Of a stretch of 9,666 nucleotides of DNA, positions 1-6,578 are shown piece by piece. The notes under the pieces are model-generated. The model was not told the DNA's origin. It did not search any database and saw only the letters and a list, made by a program, of their open reading frames with translations. Every line of letters starts with the position of its first letter. Position 1 is the stretch's first letter. The DNA is from Oscillospiraceae bacterium. GTDB taxonomy: Bacteria; Bacillota; Clostridia; Oscillospirales; Ruminococcaceae. The position numbers and the translations under genes were made by a program. The stretch spans positions 1-9,666 of the forward strand of contig JAGBFZ010000134.1 in NCBI GenBank assembly GCA_018110855.1. Direction: 5' to 3'.

Positions 1-995
1 CAGCCAAGTATCACCACAGAAGCCGCTGGCGTGTAAATTCTGAATTTAACTTTTATTGAAAGAAAATATATCCGGCTGGCAATGACCGCCGCAGCCAGAG
101 AGGAAACGACTCTGTCTGCATTAACGGGATATTTCCCGTCCATAAGCCCCTGAAGGATATTTGCGTGTATCTCCGCACCGAACATCTGATCGGCGCTGTT
201 GGGAACGGAGAACTGATCCTGAAGCCCCGAAGCATAAGCACCCACAATTACAATGCAGTCGGTGAAAATTTTCGGATCGGCAGTTCCGTCCAGCACTCTG
301 CAAAGGGAAATATGCTCATAATCATAGGGTCTGCCCGCATAATCTATCTGCATCCTTCCCCGACTGTCAAGAGCAGGGGAGTTTTCTTCTATGCCGAAAC
401 GCTCACAGTAAAGGGAATAAGCCTGAGCCGCAAGGCTTCTGTGCTCGGTGCCGTCAAATTCTTCGGTAATATAAGCGGTGCGCACAATTCCGTCATCATC
501 GGGAACGGCATTTACAAAGCCCGTAACAGCGCAGTCCGAAATAATGGGCTGATCCACCGAGGCAACATTATGATAGTCAATGTAAGGATTTCCCTTTTCA
601 TCGGTCTTGTATGCAGCGGAATAATTTATGTAGGAACCCGATACCACTCTGCCGCTGTTTTGGCAGGCTTCACGCAAAGCCATGTCTCCCTCGCTGTCCA
701 TGTCACCGAATATCATGATATCCATGGCAATTACCGCAGGATAATCTCCCAGCTTGTTGATAATATCCGCATAAACGCCCCTTGACCATGTTCCGAAGGG
801 ACCCAGCTCTCTCAGGGTATCATCATCAATGGCAATTATCTTGATCTTGTTGTTTATGCCCCGGGGCTGCTGATAGAGCTTGTCTCTGAGCAGTGAGTCA
901 AAGGAATGAAAAACATCAAAAAATGCAATAAGAAAGGTGAGGATAAAAACAACAGCAGCTTCTATGAACGGTGCAGCCTTGAATTTCTTGGACAA
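1..995 (-). CDS. CHASE2-domain membrane sensor protein (N-terminal part, runs off the left edge)
   Basis: Only the first 331 codons are present and the frame is open to position 1. I choose a TTG start at 995-993: a GGAGG site lies 8 nt upstream and the first in-frame ATG is far inside the conserved domain. A membrane segment spans about residues 8-30. A large extracytoplasmic domain follows (about 31-290), with the CHASE2-like pattern of a KIIAIDDDTL strand, ELGPFGTWSRGVYADII, then AMDIMIFGDMD, and later GAEIHANILQGL. Another membrane segment begins near residue 295 and a further one is cut by the edge, matching the usual CHASE2 arrangement of one membrane segment before and about three after. 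Family members carry a cyclase, kinase, GGDEF or phosphatase output domain at the C terminus; here that part is not visible. It diverges from a diguanylate cyclase gene and shares a promoter motif with it, so a joint signalling role is inferred. Confidence 0.8.
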   Translation of the reverse strand, partial: MSKKFKAAPFIEAAVVFILTFLIAFFDVFHSFDSLLRDKLYQQPRGINNKIKIIAIDDDTLRELGPFGTWSRGVYADIINKLGDYPAVIAMDIMIFGDMDSEGDMALREACQNSGRVVSGSYINYSAAYKTDEKGNPYIDYHNVASVDQPIISDCAVTGFVNAVPDDDGIVRTAYITEEFDGTEHRSLAAQAYSLYCERFGIEENSPALDSRGRMQIDYAGRPYDYEHISLCRVLDGTADPKIFTDCIVIVGAYASGLQDQFSVPNSADQMFGAEIHANILQGLMDGKYPVNADRVVSSLAAAVIASRIYFLSIKVKFRIYTPAASVVILG

Positions 996-1070
996 ATCGT
1001 TTCCCTCCGTTTTAATTAATTGTAAAGTAATAATAATTTGAGATCAGGAAAGCAAGCAGTATTTTATATT

Positions 1071-1099
1071 ATTATAACATAATATTTTTCATTTGTCAC
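1071..1099 (-). promoter_or_regulatory. Sigma-A-type promoter for the CHASE2 gene (extended -10)
   Basis: Read on the minus strand, GTGACA (-35, 1099-1094) is followed after 17 nt by TATAAT (-10, 1076-1071). TGT precedes the -10, giving an extended -10 element. The leader to the TTG start at 995 is about 70 nt. Confidence 0.65.
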
Positions 1100-1138
1100 T
1101 ATTATTTGGAATGTAAAATAAATTTTTTTATTTTTCTA

Positions 1139-1167
1139 TTTACAAACACTGAAAATTATGTTATAAT
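1139..1167 (+). promoter_or_regulatory. Sigma-A-type promoter for the GGDEF-CobU-like-pilT operon (extended -10)
   Basis: TTTACA (1139-1144), a 17-nt spacer, and TATAAT (1162-1167) preceded by TGT, an extended -10. The expected transcript start near 1174 leaves a leader of about 40 nt before the ATG at 1213. Confidence 0.75.
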
Positions 1168-1212
1168 TTAAATAAAAAATTGGAGCTTTATTAAGAAAGG
1201 AATGTTGCGGTA

Positions 1213-2250
1213 ATGAAAACCGATAATTTCGTATCCTCCGACGTGCTGCTGGATCAGATCTTCAGTATTACTCAGGGGCTGTATAAGGAAATGTCCAAGC
1301 CCTCCGGTGATGCGGAAAACGACCATAATACCATCTACCGCCTGCTTACCGATCTGGGAAGGACGCTTGTAAATGCCGACAGAGCCAGCTTCTGGAAATG
1401 GGACAAGCGGAATCATTCCATATGGACCACGGCTGCAGTGGGCGCAGGCAGGATAACGATCCCCGAGGGAACAGGGCTTGTGGGCAAAGCGCTTGCGGAA
1501 AGGCACGCCATCGTCACCAACGACCCATACAATCACCCCGACTTCAATTCTGACGTTGATAAGAAAACGGGCTATGTAACAAAGTCCATACTTGTAATGC
1601 CCATATGCAACTGCAAGGGCGAGTTTATCGGAGCATATCAGGCGATAAACAAGCTGGACAGCGAGGAGGGCTTTGACCTTGAGGAGGATGTTCGCAGGCT
1701 GTCGCTGGCAGCGTTCATCTGCGGAATAGTTCTTGAATCGGACACCTTCCTTGACGATTCCCAGCACGATAAGCTCACCGAGCTTAAAAACAGAATGGGC
1801 TTCTATAACGACTATACCAAGACATATGAGAAAATACTTCTGGATACGGAGCATATCCGAAACGTGTCACTGTTTATCTGCGATATCGACTTTTTCAAAA
1901 AGGTAAACGATACATACGGACATAACGCAGGAGACGCAGTATTAAAGCACGTTGCCGATAATTTCCGCAGAAATTCAAGAATATGCGACGGCGTATACAG
2001 ATGGGGCGGCGAGGAATTTATCGTAGTCCTTCCCGATTCCACAGCAGAGCAGGCAGCAGAAGCGGCAGAGCGGCTCAGATGCTGCATAATGGATTCTGTG
2101 TGTCACTTTGAGGACCTTGACATAAAGGTGACAATGAGCTTCGGAGTGACGGCAATAGACCCCGCAGTATCCATTGAGGACAATATCAAGGCAGCGGATG
2201 AAAAGCTTTACAAGGCAAAGGAAAGCGGCAGAAACAGAGTAATAATCTGA
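1213..2250 (+). CDS. GAF-GGDEF diguanylate cyclase
   Basis: A 345-aa cytoplasmic protein with no membrane segment. Residues about 40-175 form a GAF domain (EGTGLVGKAL, then LVMPICNCKGEFIGAYQAINK). Residues about 180-345 form a GGDEF domain: the D-LTELKNRMGF start (from D186), DIDFFKKVNDTYGHNAGD with metal-binding D224/D226, and the active-site loop GGEEF at 265-269. An intact RxxD inhibitory site (R256-D259) sits five residues before GGEEF, so an active, product-inhibited enzyme making cyclic di-GMP from two GTP is expected, with the GAF domain sensing a small ligand or dimerising. The start has a GAAAGGA site 11 nt upstream. A three-codon ATG-TTG-CGG-TAA reading frame overlaps the start (TAATG) but has no usable spacing from that site. 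It is first in an operon with the CobU-like gene (34 nt downstream) and pilT. Confidence 0.93.
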   Translation: MKTDNFVSSDVLLDQIFSITQGLYKEMSKPSGDAENDHNTIYRLLTDLGRTLVNADRASFWKWDKRNHSIWTTAAVGAGRITIPEGTGLVGKALAERHAIVTNDPYNHPDFNSDVDKKTGYVTKSILVMPICNCKGEFIGAYQAINKLDSEEGFDLEEDVRRLSLAAFICGIVLESDTFLDDSQHDKLTELKNRMGFYNDYTKTYEKILLDTEHIRNVSLFICDIDFFKKVNDTYGHNAGDAVLKHVADNFRRNSRICDGVYRWGGEEFIVVLPDSTAEQAAEAAERLRCCIMDSVCHFEDLDIKVTMSFGVTAIDPAVSIEDNIKAADEKLYKAKESGRNRVII

Positions 2251-2284
2251 TAATAATATAGTAACCGAAAGGAATGATCTGCAA

Positions 2285-2830
2285 ATGTCAAAAACAATAC
2301 TCGTAACAGGAGGAGCGGCAAGCGGAAAATCCAGATGGGCAGTGTCCTATCTTGCAGCCTGCGATTATGTGCTGTATCTTCGCACCGCCGAATCCGTAGA
2401 CCCCGACACCATGCACCGCATCGAATACAGCAACAAGCAGAATTTTGTTGAGTGGGATATCAAAACAGGCGTAAAGGACGCACCCGCAGAAGCGATAGCA
2501 GATCATAAGTTTGTTATCTTCGACAGCCTTGCGGCATATACCTCCAATATAATGAATGAGATGTGCCCCGATGTCACAAAGATCGACGAGGAAACAAAAA
2601 AGGCCATTGAAAAGAAGATCATAGCCGATGTTACCGAAATGTACGATAAGATCATGGTGATAGACGGCAGCATGATAACCATCACCCTTGAAACAGGCTT
2701 TTCCGTAACCCCTGAGGACAGATCGCAGGCAGTATTCAGAGAGATACTCGGAAACGTAAACCAGCGAATCGCCAATATGTCCAACGAGGTATACCTGTCC
2801 GCCAGCGGAATACAGTTTAAGATCAAGTAA
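2285..2830 (+). CDS. CobU-like P-loop nucleotide-binding protein (adenosylcobinamide kinase/guanylyltransferase family)
   Basis: A 181-aa protein of typical CobU length and layout. The N-terminal P-loop reads TGGAASGKSRWA (residues 8-19). YLRTAES near 31-37 and the R45-I46 pair follow, then VIFDSLAAYTSNI in place of the usual D-C-L-T-x-W-x-T-N stretch, ETGFSVTPEDRSQAVFREILGNVNQ in place of the NEVG-x-G-x-x-P segment, and a terminal EVYLSASGIQFKIK. In known CobU the kinase phosphorylates adenosylcobinamide, then GMP is transferred through a histidine two residues after that R-I pair (His46 in Salmonella). Here that position is Tyr48 and the next is Ser49; the nearest His is H44, four residues too early. 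The guanylyltransferase step may therefore be lost. No other cobalamin gene is nearby. It lies between a GGDEF cyclase gene and pilT (19 nt), so a role outside cobamide synthesis is possible. Family membership is confident; function is not. Confidence 0.78.
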   Translation: MSKTILVTGGAASGKSRWAVSYLAACDYVLYLRTAESVDPDTMHRIEYSNKQNFVEWDIKTGVKDAPAEAIADHKFVIFDSLAAYTSNIMNEMCPDVTKIDEETKKAIEKKIIADVTEMYDKIMVIDGSMITITLETGFSVTPEDRSQAVFREILGNVNQRIANMSNEVYLSASGIQFKIK

Positions 2831-2849
2831 AAAAAGGAGATGTTAAAGA

Positions 2850-3911
2850 ATGACCTTTGAGGAATTTATTCTGGAAGCCAGAGAAATGGGCGCTTCCGAT
2901 ATCCATCTTACAGTAGGCGCACCCACAGTAGTGCGTGTAAACGGCGAGCTTCAGAAATTCAAGGATTTTTCCGATGTAGTGGTAAACAGAACGATCCTTT
3001 CCATATTAAACGCCGAGCAGGAGCAGCTCCTTACCACAGGAAATGATATCGACTTCAGCTTCCAGCTTGAAAACGGCGCAAGACAGCGTGTGAACGTGTT
3101 CAGACAGAGCGGAAAGCTTGCCTGCTGCATAAGACTTCTTAACGATAATATCCCCACTCTGGAGGAGCTGAAGCTGCCCTCAGTGCTGGCAGAGCTTGCC
3201 GAGAAGAAGAGAGGACTTATCCTTATAACAGGCCCCACAGGCTCAGGTAAATCCACCACTCTATCCGCAATTGTTGACCACATCAATAAGACCCGTGCCT
3301 GCCATATCATCACAATTGAGGATCCCATTGAGTACAGATATGTTCAGGATAAGGCAACAATACATCAGCGTGAGATAGGCAAGGACGTCCCTTCCTTCAG
3401 CTATGCCCTGAGAAGCGCCCTGAGAGAGGACCCCGATGTTATCCTCGTTGGAGAGATGCGTGACTATGAGACCATCTCCCTTGCAATGACTGCCGCAGAA
3501 ACAGGACATCTGGTGTTTGGCACACTCCACACCTCCAGTGCAGCCCAGACCATTGACCGAATCATAGATGCCTGCCCGCCCCATGCGCAGGAGCAGGCAA
3601 GAGCGCAGCTTGCGAATATGTTCCAGGGCGTAGTTTCTCAGACTCTCGTACCCACCGCCGACGGCAAGGGAAGAACAGCCGCACTTGAGATACTCACAGG
3701 AACGGACGCAGTAAAGAATCTTATCCGAACCAATAAGATACCCCAGATGGAAACCACAATGCAGGCAGGCGCACGTCAGGGAATGTGTACTCTTCAGGAC
3801 AGCCTTGTAAGGCTCTATAAGAGAAATACCATTTCCTATGAGACCGCAATGGAATACGCACCCGACAAGACAGAAATGGAAAAAGCCCTCCGCACCAGCG
3901 CAGGATTCTGA
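2850..3911 (+). CDS. pilT: PilT-type twitching motility (pilus retraction) ATPase
   Basis: A 353-aa hexameric secretion-type ATPase that, in known systems, sits at the inner face of the membrane and depolymerises type IV pili. Visible motifs in order: N-terminal GASDIHLTVGAPTVVRVNG; Walker A GPTGSGKST (128-136); the Asp-box region ITIEDPIEY; Walker B VILVGEMRD (197-205, Glu202); the His box GHLVFGTLH (219-227); and a C-terminal AVKNLIRTNKI helix equivalent to the AIRNLIRE motif that marks PilT rather than the extension ATPase PilB. LVGEMRD is likewise PilT-like. Length matches the family. The ribosome binding site is AAGGAG, 10 nt before the ATG. It is the last gene of the GGDEF-CobU-like-pilT operon and is followed at once by a stem-loop terminator. 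No pilin, pilB or pilC is in the window, so the pilus it serves must be encoded elsewhere. Confidence 0.93.
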   Translation: MTFEEFILEAREMGASDIHLTVGAPTVVRVNGELQKFKDFSDVVVNRTILSILNAEQEQLLTTGNDIDFSFQLENGARQRVNVFRQSGKLACCIRLLNDNIPTLEELKLPSVLAELAEKKRGLILITGPTGSGKSTTLSAIVDHINKTRACHIITIEDPIEYRYVQDKATIHQREIGKDVPSFSYALRSALREDPDVILVGEMRDYETISLAMTAAETGHLVFGTLHTSSAAQTIDRIIDACPPHAQEQARAQLANMFQGVVSQTLVPTADGKGRTAALEILTGTDAVKNLIRTNKIPQMETTMQAGARQGMCTLQDSLVRLYKRNTISYETAMEYAPDKTEMEKALRTSAGF

Positions 3912-3927
3912 TAATTTAAAAAATAAC

Positions 3928-3958
3928 AAAGCCGCTTTTGAAAAACAAAAGCGGCTTT
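3928..3958. terminator. Bidirectional intrinsic terminator between pilT and ispF
   Basis: A perfect 13-bp stem (3928-3940 with 3946-3958, AAAGCCGCTTTTG and its complement) closes a five-base loop. On the plus strand the tail is TTTAATTGTTGT; on the minus strand the stem is followed by GTTATTTTTT. It sits 16 nt after the pilT stop and about 37 nt beyond the ispF stop, so it can end both convergent operons. Confidence 0.88.
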
Positions 3959-3995
3959 AATTGTTGTATCTGTAGAGAGCAGTAAAAATAAAGAC

Positions 3996-4499
3996 TTATT
4001 CAGACCGAGCAGGACCGTCCAGAGTAAGCTCCGTCACCGTGCAGACCGCATGAGCGGCAATGCCCTGACCCGAGCCTGTGAAGCCCAGCTTTTCCTCAGT
4101 AGTAGCCTTAACGCTCACAAAGGAAACGTCAATGCCCATAGCATCCGCAAGGGTCTCCCTGATAATGTCGATATGAGGAGCCAGCTTTGGATTCTGACAG
4201 ATAACAGTGCAGTCAACATTGTAAGGCAAAAAGCCCTTATCCCGAAGCAAAGCCGTGACCTGTTCCAGAAGCTCAATGCTGTAAGCCCCCTCCCATTTGG
4301 GATCCTCAGGCGGAAAATATTTTCCTATATCACCAAGCGCACAGGCACCCAGCAGAGAATCCATCACCGCATGAGTCAGCACATCAGCGTCCGAGTGCCC
4401 CCAAAGCCCGAAGTTATATGGGATCTCCACTCCGCCAAGTATCAGCTTTCTACCGGGGACCATTCTGTGAACATCATATCCATGACCAATTCTTATCAT
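3996..4499 (-). CDS. ispF: 2-C-methyl-D-erythritol 2,4-cyclodiphosphate synthase
   Basis: A 167-aa enzyme, slightly longer than the usual 157-160 because of a short C-terminal tail. It converts CDP-methylerythritol 2-phosphate to the cyclic diphosphate with release of CMP, the fifth step of the MEP isoprenoid pathway, in the cytoplasm as a trimer. The N-terminal GHGYDVHR supplies Asp9 and His11, and the [10 protein letters not shown] signature (35-44) supplies His43, the three metal ligands. The [20 protein letters not shown] segment near the C terminus matches the CDP-binding and trimer-interface part of the family. The ATG overlaps the ispD stop by four bases (ATGA at 4499-4496), which indicates translational coupling. 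It is the last gene of its operon, ahead of the shared terminator. Confidence 0.96.
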   Translation of the reverse strand: MIRIGHGYDVHRMVPGRKLILGGVEIPYNFGLWGHSDADVLTHAVMDSLLGACALGDIGKYFPPEDPKWEGAYSIELLEQVTALLRDKGFLPYNVDCTVICQNPKLAPHIDIIRETLADAMGIDVSFVSVKATTEEKLGFTGSGQGIAAHAVCTVTELTLDGPARSE

Positions 4500-5197
4500 A
4501 CCCCATCGTCCTTTCTGTCCGAGAATGAGATGATCGCCTCAGCGACAGCAATATCCTCGGGAGTGGTTATTTTAATGTTTCTGTAATCCGAGTGAGTCAG
4601 ATGTATCTTCACGCCAACCGCCTCAGCCAGCTGACAGTCATCAGTGAAATCAAGCCCATGCTCACCCGCAAAATTGACCCCGTCAAAATAAAGCTTTTTC
4701 TTGAATATCTGCGGGGTCTGGGTAATAAAAAGTCTGCTTCTGTCTGGAGTGTCGGTAACGAATCCGCCCTCAGCCTGCTTTATGGTGTCCTTAACGGGAA
4801 CAGCAAGAGCCGCACCGCCGAAAATGGCTGCGTCACGGATACATTGCCTGATAAATTCGGGATTTACAAGCGGACGAGCGCCGTCATGAACGGCAATAAG
4901 AGAAGTGTCCCTTGATACCTCCCGTAATGCATTCACCACCGATTCCTGACGAGTCATTCCGCCTCGAACGCAGCCTGCAAACTTAGAAATGCCATATTTT
5001 CGGGCAATATCCTCAATGGCACCCATATCCTCAGCCCTTGCCGCCGTGATTATCTCATGGACCTCTTCAAGCTTTTCAAAAGCCATCATGGAATAAGCGA
5101 TAACAGGGATACCCCGAAGCAGAGCAAGCTGCTTGTTCACGCCCTCCATGCGCTGAGAGCTTCCTCCCGCCGCAATTATCACCGAAACAGATTCCAT
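4496..5197 (-). CDS. ispD: 2-C-methyl-D-erythritol 4-phosphate cytidylyltransferase
   Basis: A 233-aa enzyme that joins MEP and CTP to give CDP-methylerythritol, third step of the MEP pathway. The nucleotide loop AAGGSSQRM with Lys22-Gln23 lies at residues 9-23, VHDGARPLV forms the central active-site strand, and [15 protein letters not shown] and a C-terminal [13 protein letters not shown] complete the family pattern. Length is normal. The Shine-Dalgarno AAAGGA is formed by the last codons of the gene before it (ATG AAA GGA TAG) and lies 8 nt before the ATG; the two genes are only 5 nt apart, so they are read together. ispF follows with a four-base overlap. The skipped step (IspE) is not encoded here. 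Confidence 0.96.
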   Translation of the reverse strand: MESVSVIIAAGGSSQRMEGVNKQLALLRGIPVIAYSMMAFEKLEEVHEIITAARAEDMGAIEDIARKYGISKFAGCVRGGMTRQESVVNALREVSRDTSLIAVHDGARPLVNPEFIRQCIRDAAIFGGAALAVPVKDTIKQAEGGFVTDTPDRSRLFITQTPQIFKKKLYFDGVNFAGEHGLDFTDDCQLAEAVGVKIHLTHSDYRNIKITTPEDIAVAEAIISFSDRKDDGV

Positions 5198-5202
5198 AAA
5201 AA

Positions 5203-5523
5203 CTATCCTTTCATTGTAACAATAATGTCGGGAGGAATATTACCGCCCGCATATCTGTAATGCACAGTGTAATTCTCGTATTCCGTCCGAACGCCGTAAT
5301 TCTCCCCCAGATAATCAAGGCTTTGGGGATATGCCCCCTCAGCCGCATAGCAAAGCGCCGCCGCCCTTGAAATGCTTTCCTTTATGCTTGACTGCCTGTA
5401 CTCCTCATTTGCCGAGCGGGAATTTGACAGGGAAATAAGGGTAAAAGCCGCCGCAAACCCAAAAATAAGCAGAGGAAAAAGGGAGAGCTTTTTCTCCCTT
5501 TTTCCTGTCCAGATGTTTTTCAT
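5203..5523 (-). CDS. Membrane-anchored small protein with pilin-like C-terminal motif
   Basis: A 106-aa protein. A basic N terminus (KREKK) precedes one membrane segment (about residues 13-32), then an extracytoplasmic domain. The pattern RAAALCYAAEGAYPQSLDYL, then an NYTVHYRYA strand and PPDIIV, resembles a hypothetical family I recall from Clostridia and the G-x-YP-x-x-L turn of type IV pilins and pseudopilins. There is no clear prepilin peptidase site and no Glu5 equivalent, so pilin function is not claimed. I choose the ATG at 5523: AAAAAGGA lies 11 nt upstream. The frame can be extended to a TTG at 5622 that overlaps the previous stop, but that stretch runs through a structured element (5545-5598) and does not read like protein. 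Its last codons hold the ispD ribosome binding site. Confidence 0.75.
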   Translation of the reverse strand: MKNIWTGKREKKLSLFPLLIFGFAAAFTLISLSNSRSANEEYRQSSIKESISRAAALCYAAEGAYPQSLDYLGENYGVRTEYENYTVHYRYAGGNIPPDIIVTMKG

Positions 5524-5544
5524 AGTTATGACCATCCTTTTTGA

Positions 5545-5598
5545 GAGTTTTGTGGTTTGCGTCAGCAAATCGAGGCGACAGCCGAAGAAACAAAACTC
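5545..5598. repeat. Three-stem palindromic element in the intergenic gap
   Basis: A perfect 9-bp outer stem (5545-5553 GAGTTTTGT with 5590-5598 ACAAAACTC) encloses two small hairpins: TTTGC-GTCA-GCAAA (5556-5569) and GGC-GACA-GCC (5574-5583). It fills most of the 95-nt gap between the 58-aa and 106-aa genes. It could be a transcript-processing or stability element, or one copy of a dispersed intergenic repeat; no second copy was seen in this window. Confidence 0.55.
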
Positions 5599-5618
5599 GG
5601 CCCCCAAATCTTTGATTT

Positions 5619-5795
5619 TCAAACTTTCCCCCTTTTCCTTGCCTTCTCAGCCCTTTTCTGCTCTTTTAGCCGAAGTTTTTCGCATCTTGTCATGGATTTC
5701 CGTCCGGACAGCTGCGAATGATGCTCCCTGCACAAAGCACAGCTTCCATGCCTTTCGCATTTAATTCTTTTGCATGGGCAATCCGTATTTTCCAT
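5619..5795 (-). CDS. Small Cys/His-rich putative zinc-binding protein (58 aa)
   Basis: A 58-aa reading frame with start ATG at 5795 and AAGGAAG 9 nt upstream. The N-terminal half carries a dense metal-ligand pattern: C6-x-C8, C13, H16, C19-x-x-C22, H25-H26, then C38. The sequence C-P-C-K-R, E-R-H-G-S-C, C-R-E-H-H is like small zinc-finger-type proteins that I recall as uncharacterised genes in Firmicutes. The C-terminal third is a highly basic helix rich in Lys, Arg and Glu (EKLRLKEQKRAEKARKR), which might bind nucleic acid or ribosomes. It lies 35 nt after the TPM gene and ends 95 nt before the pilin-like gene, in the same direction, so it belongs to the same operon. Function unknown; metal binding is inferred from spacing only. 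Confidence 0.75.
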   Translation of the reverse strand: MENTDCPCKRIKCERHGSCALCREHHSQLSGRKSMTRCEKLRLKEQKRAEKARKRGKV

Positions 5796-5830
5796 ATAAA
5801 TTTACTTCCTTATTTCGGCAAATGAAAAAG

Positions 5831-6577
5831 TCAGAACTTTCCGCTGGAGTGACCGCCGCCTCCGCCGCTGCTGCCCGAATCGGAGGAGCGCTTAGTCCTT
5901 GTGATCTGAGAATAAAGGAAAATGTCCCTTGAATTAGTGAGTCTGAAGCTGCCCTGACGGACATAATTGTTCGCCATAGCCTCGGCACGGGTAGTTTTCA
6001 TGCCATGCTTCATAACAAGAACAGTAATTATACCAATAATCAGACCGCAGCCGATACCGATAGGTATCGCATAAGACGGCTCCTCATTGGGACCGTACTC
6101 CCGAACATATATTATCTCTGCCTTGACCTTATCTGCATACCTGTCAAAAGCGCCGTAATAATCCCCGTCAGAAAGATAGGGAACCAGCTCCTCAGCCATA
6201 TCGTCCCTGACCGAGTTTATCATTATCTCCTCATACATATTTCCGAAGGAATAGATGTCATAATCCCTGTACTCCATGGAAACAAGGTAGATAATGCCGC
6301 TGCCGTCAATGCCCGCATCAAGCTCATATCTAAGATCTTCATTGTATTCCCATGCTTCCTTGCTGCCAATGCTGTCAGTGGTGTAAACAATAACATCATG
6401 ACCGTATGTATCGGCAATGTCCGAGAGCTTTTTCTCAAGAGCCGCCTCTTCGCTGTCCGAAAGAATGTCGGCATTGTCATAAACCTTGAATTCGCTTTCC
6501 GCAGAGACCATCACGCCCCCAGCCAGAACAGCTGCAGAGCATAAAAGCGCACAGAAAATACCTTTTATCCTGTTCAT
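5831..6577 (-). CDS. TPM-domain membrane protein (YdjH-like)
   Basis: A 248-aa protein. A signal peptide or N-terminal membrane segment spans residues 1-26 with a plausible VSA-E cleavage site. The TPM domain (DUF477 type) covers about 33-160: VYDNADILSDSEEAALEKKL, then HDVIVYTTDS, GSGIIYLVSMEYRDYDIYSFG, and the YYGAFDRYADKV helix. A membrane segment follows (about 168-192), then a charged tail ending in a glycine-rich stretch, GGGGGHSSGKF, as in many relatives. In Bacillus subtilis a TPM protein (YdjH) is encoded beside a zinc-ribbon protein (YdjG) and an SPFH protein (YdjI) in an operon with a PspA homologue; the same zinc-ribbon/TPM pairing occurs here, without the SPFH or PspA genes. The ribosome binding site GGGGAGG lies inside the end of the 35-aa gene, and the two genes are separated by one base, which indicates coupling. 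Confidence 0.85.
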   Translation of the reverse strand: MNRIKGIFCALLCSAAVLAGGVMVSAESEFKVYDNADILSDSEEAALEKKLSDIADTYGHDVIVYTTDSIGSKEAWEYNEDLRYELDAGIDGSGIIYLVSMEYRDYDIYSFGNMYEEIMINSVRDDMAEELVPYLSDGDYYGAFDRYADKVKAEIIYVREYGPNEEPSYAIPIGIGCGLIIGIITVLVMKHGMKTTRAEAMANNYVRQGSFRLTNSRDIFLYSQITRTKRSSDSGSSGGGGGHSSGKF

Positions 6578-6578
6578 A

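Noticed and set aside
165..785. 206-codon plus-strand reading frame
   Set aside because: It is antisense to the CHASE2 gene, which has clear domain motifs; the frame has no ribosome binding site and no recognisable family.
1202..1213. Three-codon leader peptide (ATG TTG CGG TAA) overlapping the cyclase start
   Set aside because: It touches the Shine-Dalgarno with no spacing, so initiation there is unlikely; similar decoy ATGs follow other ribosome binding sites here.
1168..1854. 228-codon minus-strand reading frame
   Set aside because: Antisense to the GAF part of the cyclase; no motif and it runs across the cyclase promoter.
3261..3929. 222-codon minus-strand reading frame
   Set aside because: Antisense to pilT core motifs and starting in the terminator region; a by-product of codon use in pilT.
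4050..4586. 178-codon plus-strand reading frame across ispF and ispD
   Set aside because: Both isp genes on the other strand have intact catalytic motifs and overlapping start/stop signals.
5524..5622. N-terminal extension of the pilin-like protein from a TTG at 5622
   Set aside because: It would translate the three-stem element; the ATG at 5523 has a good AAAAAGGA site and gives a normal anchor-first protein.
5372..5764. 130-codon plus-strand reading frame
   Set aside because: It runs antisense through the pilin-like gene, the palindromic element and the Cys-rich gene, and has no start signal.
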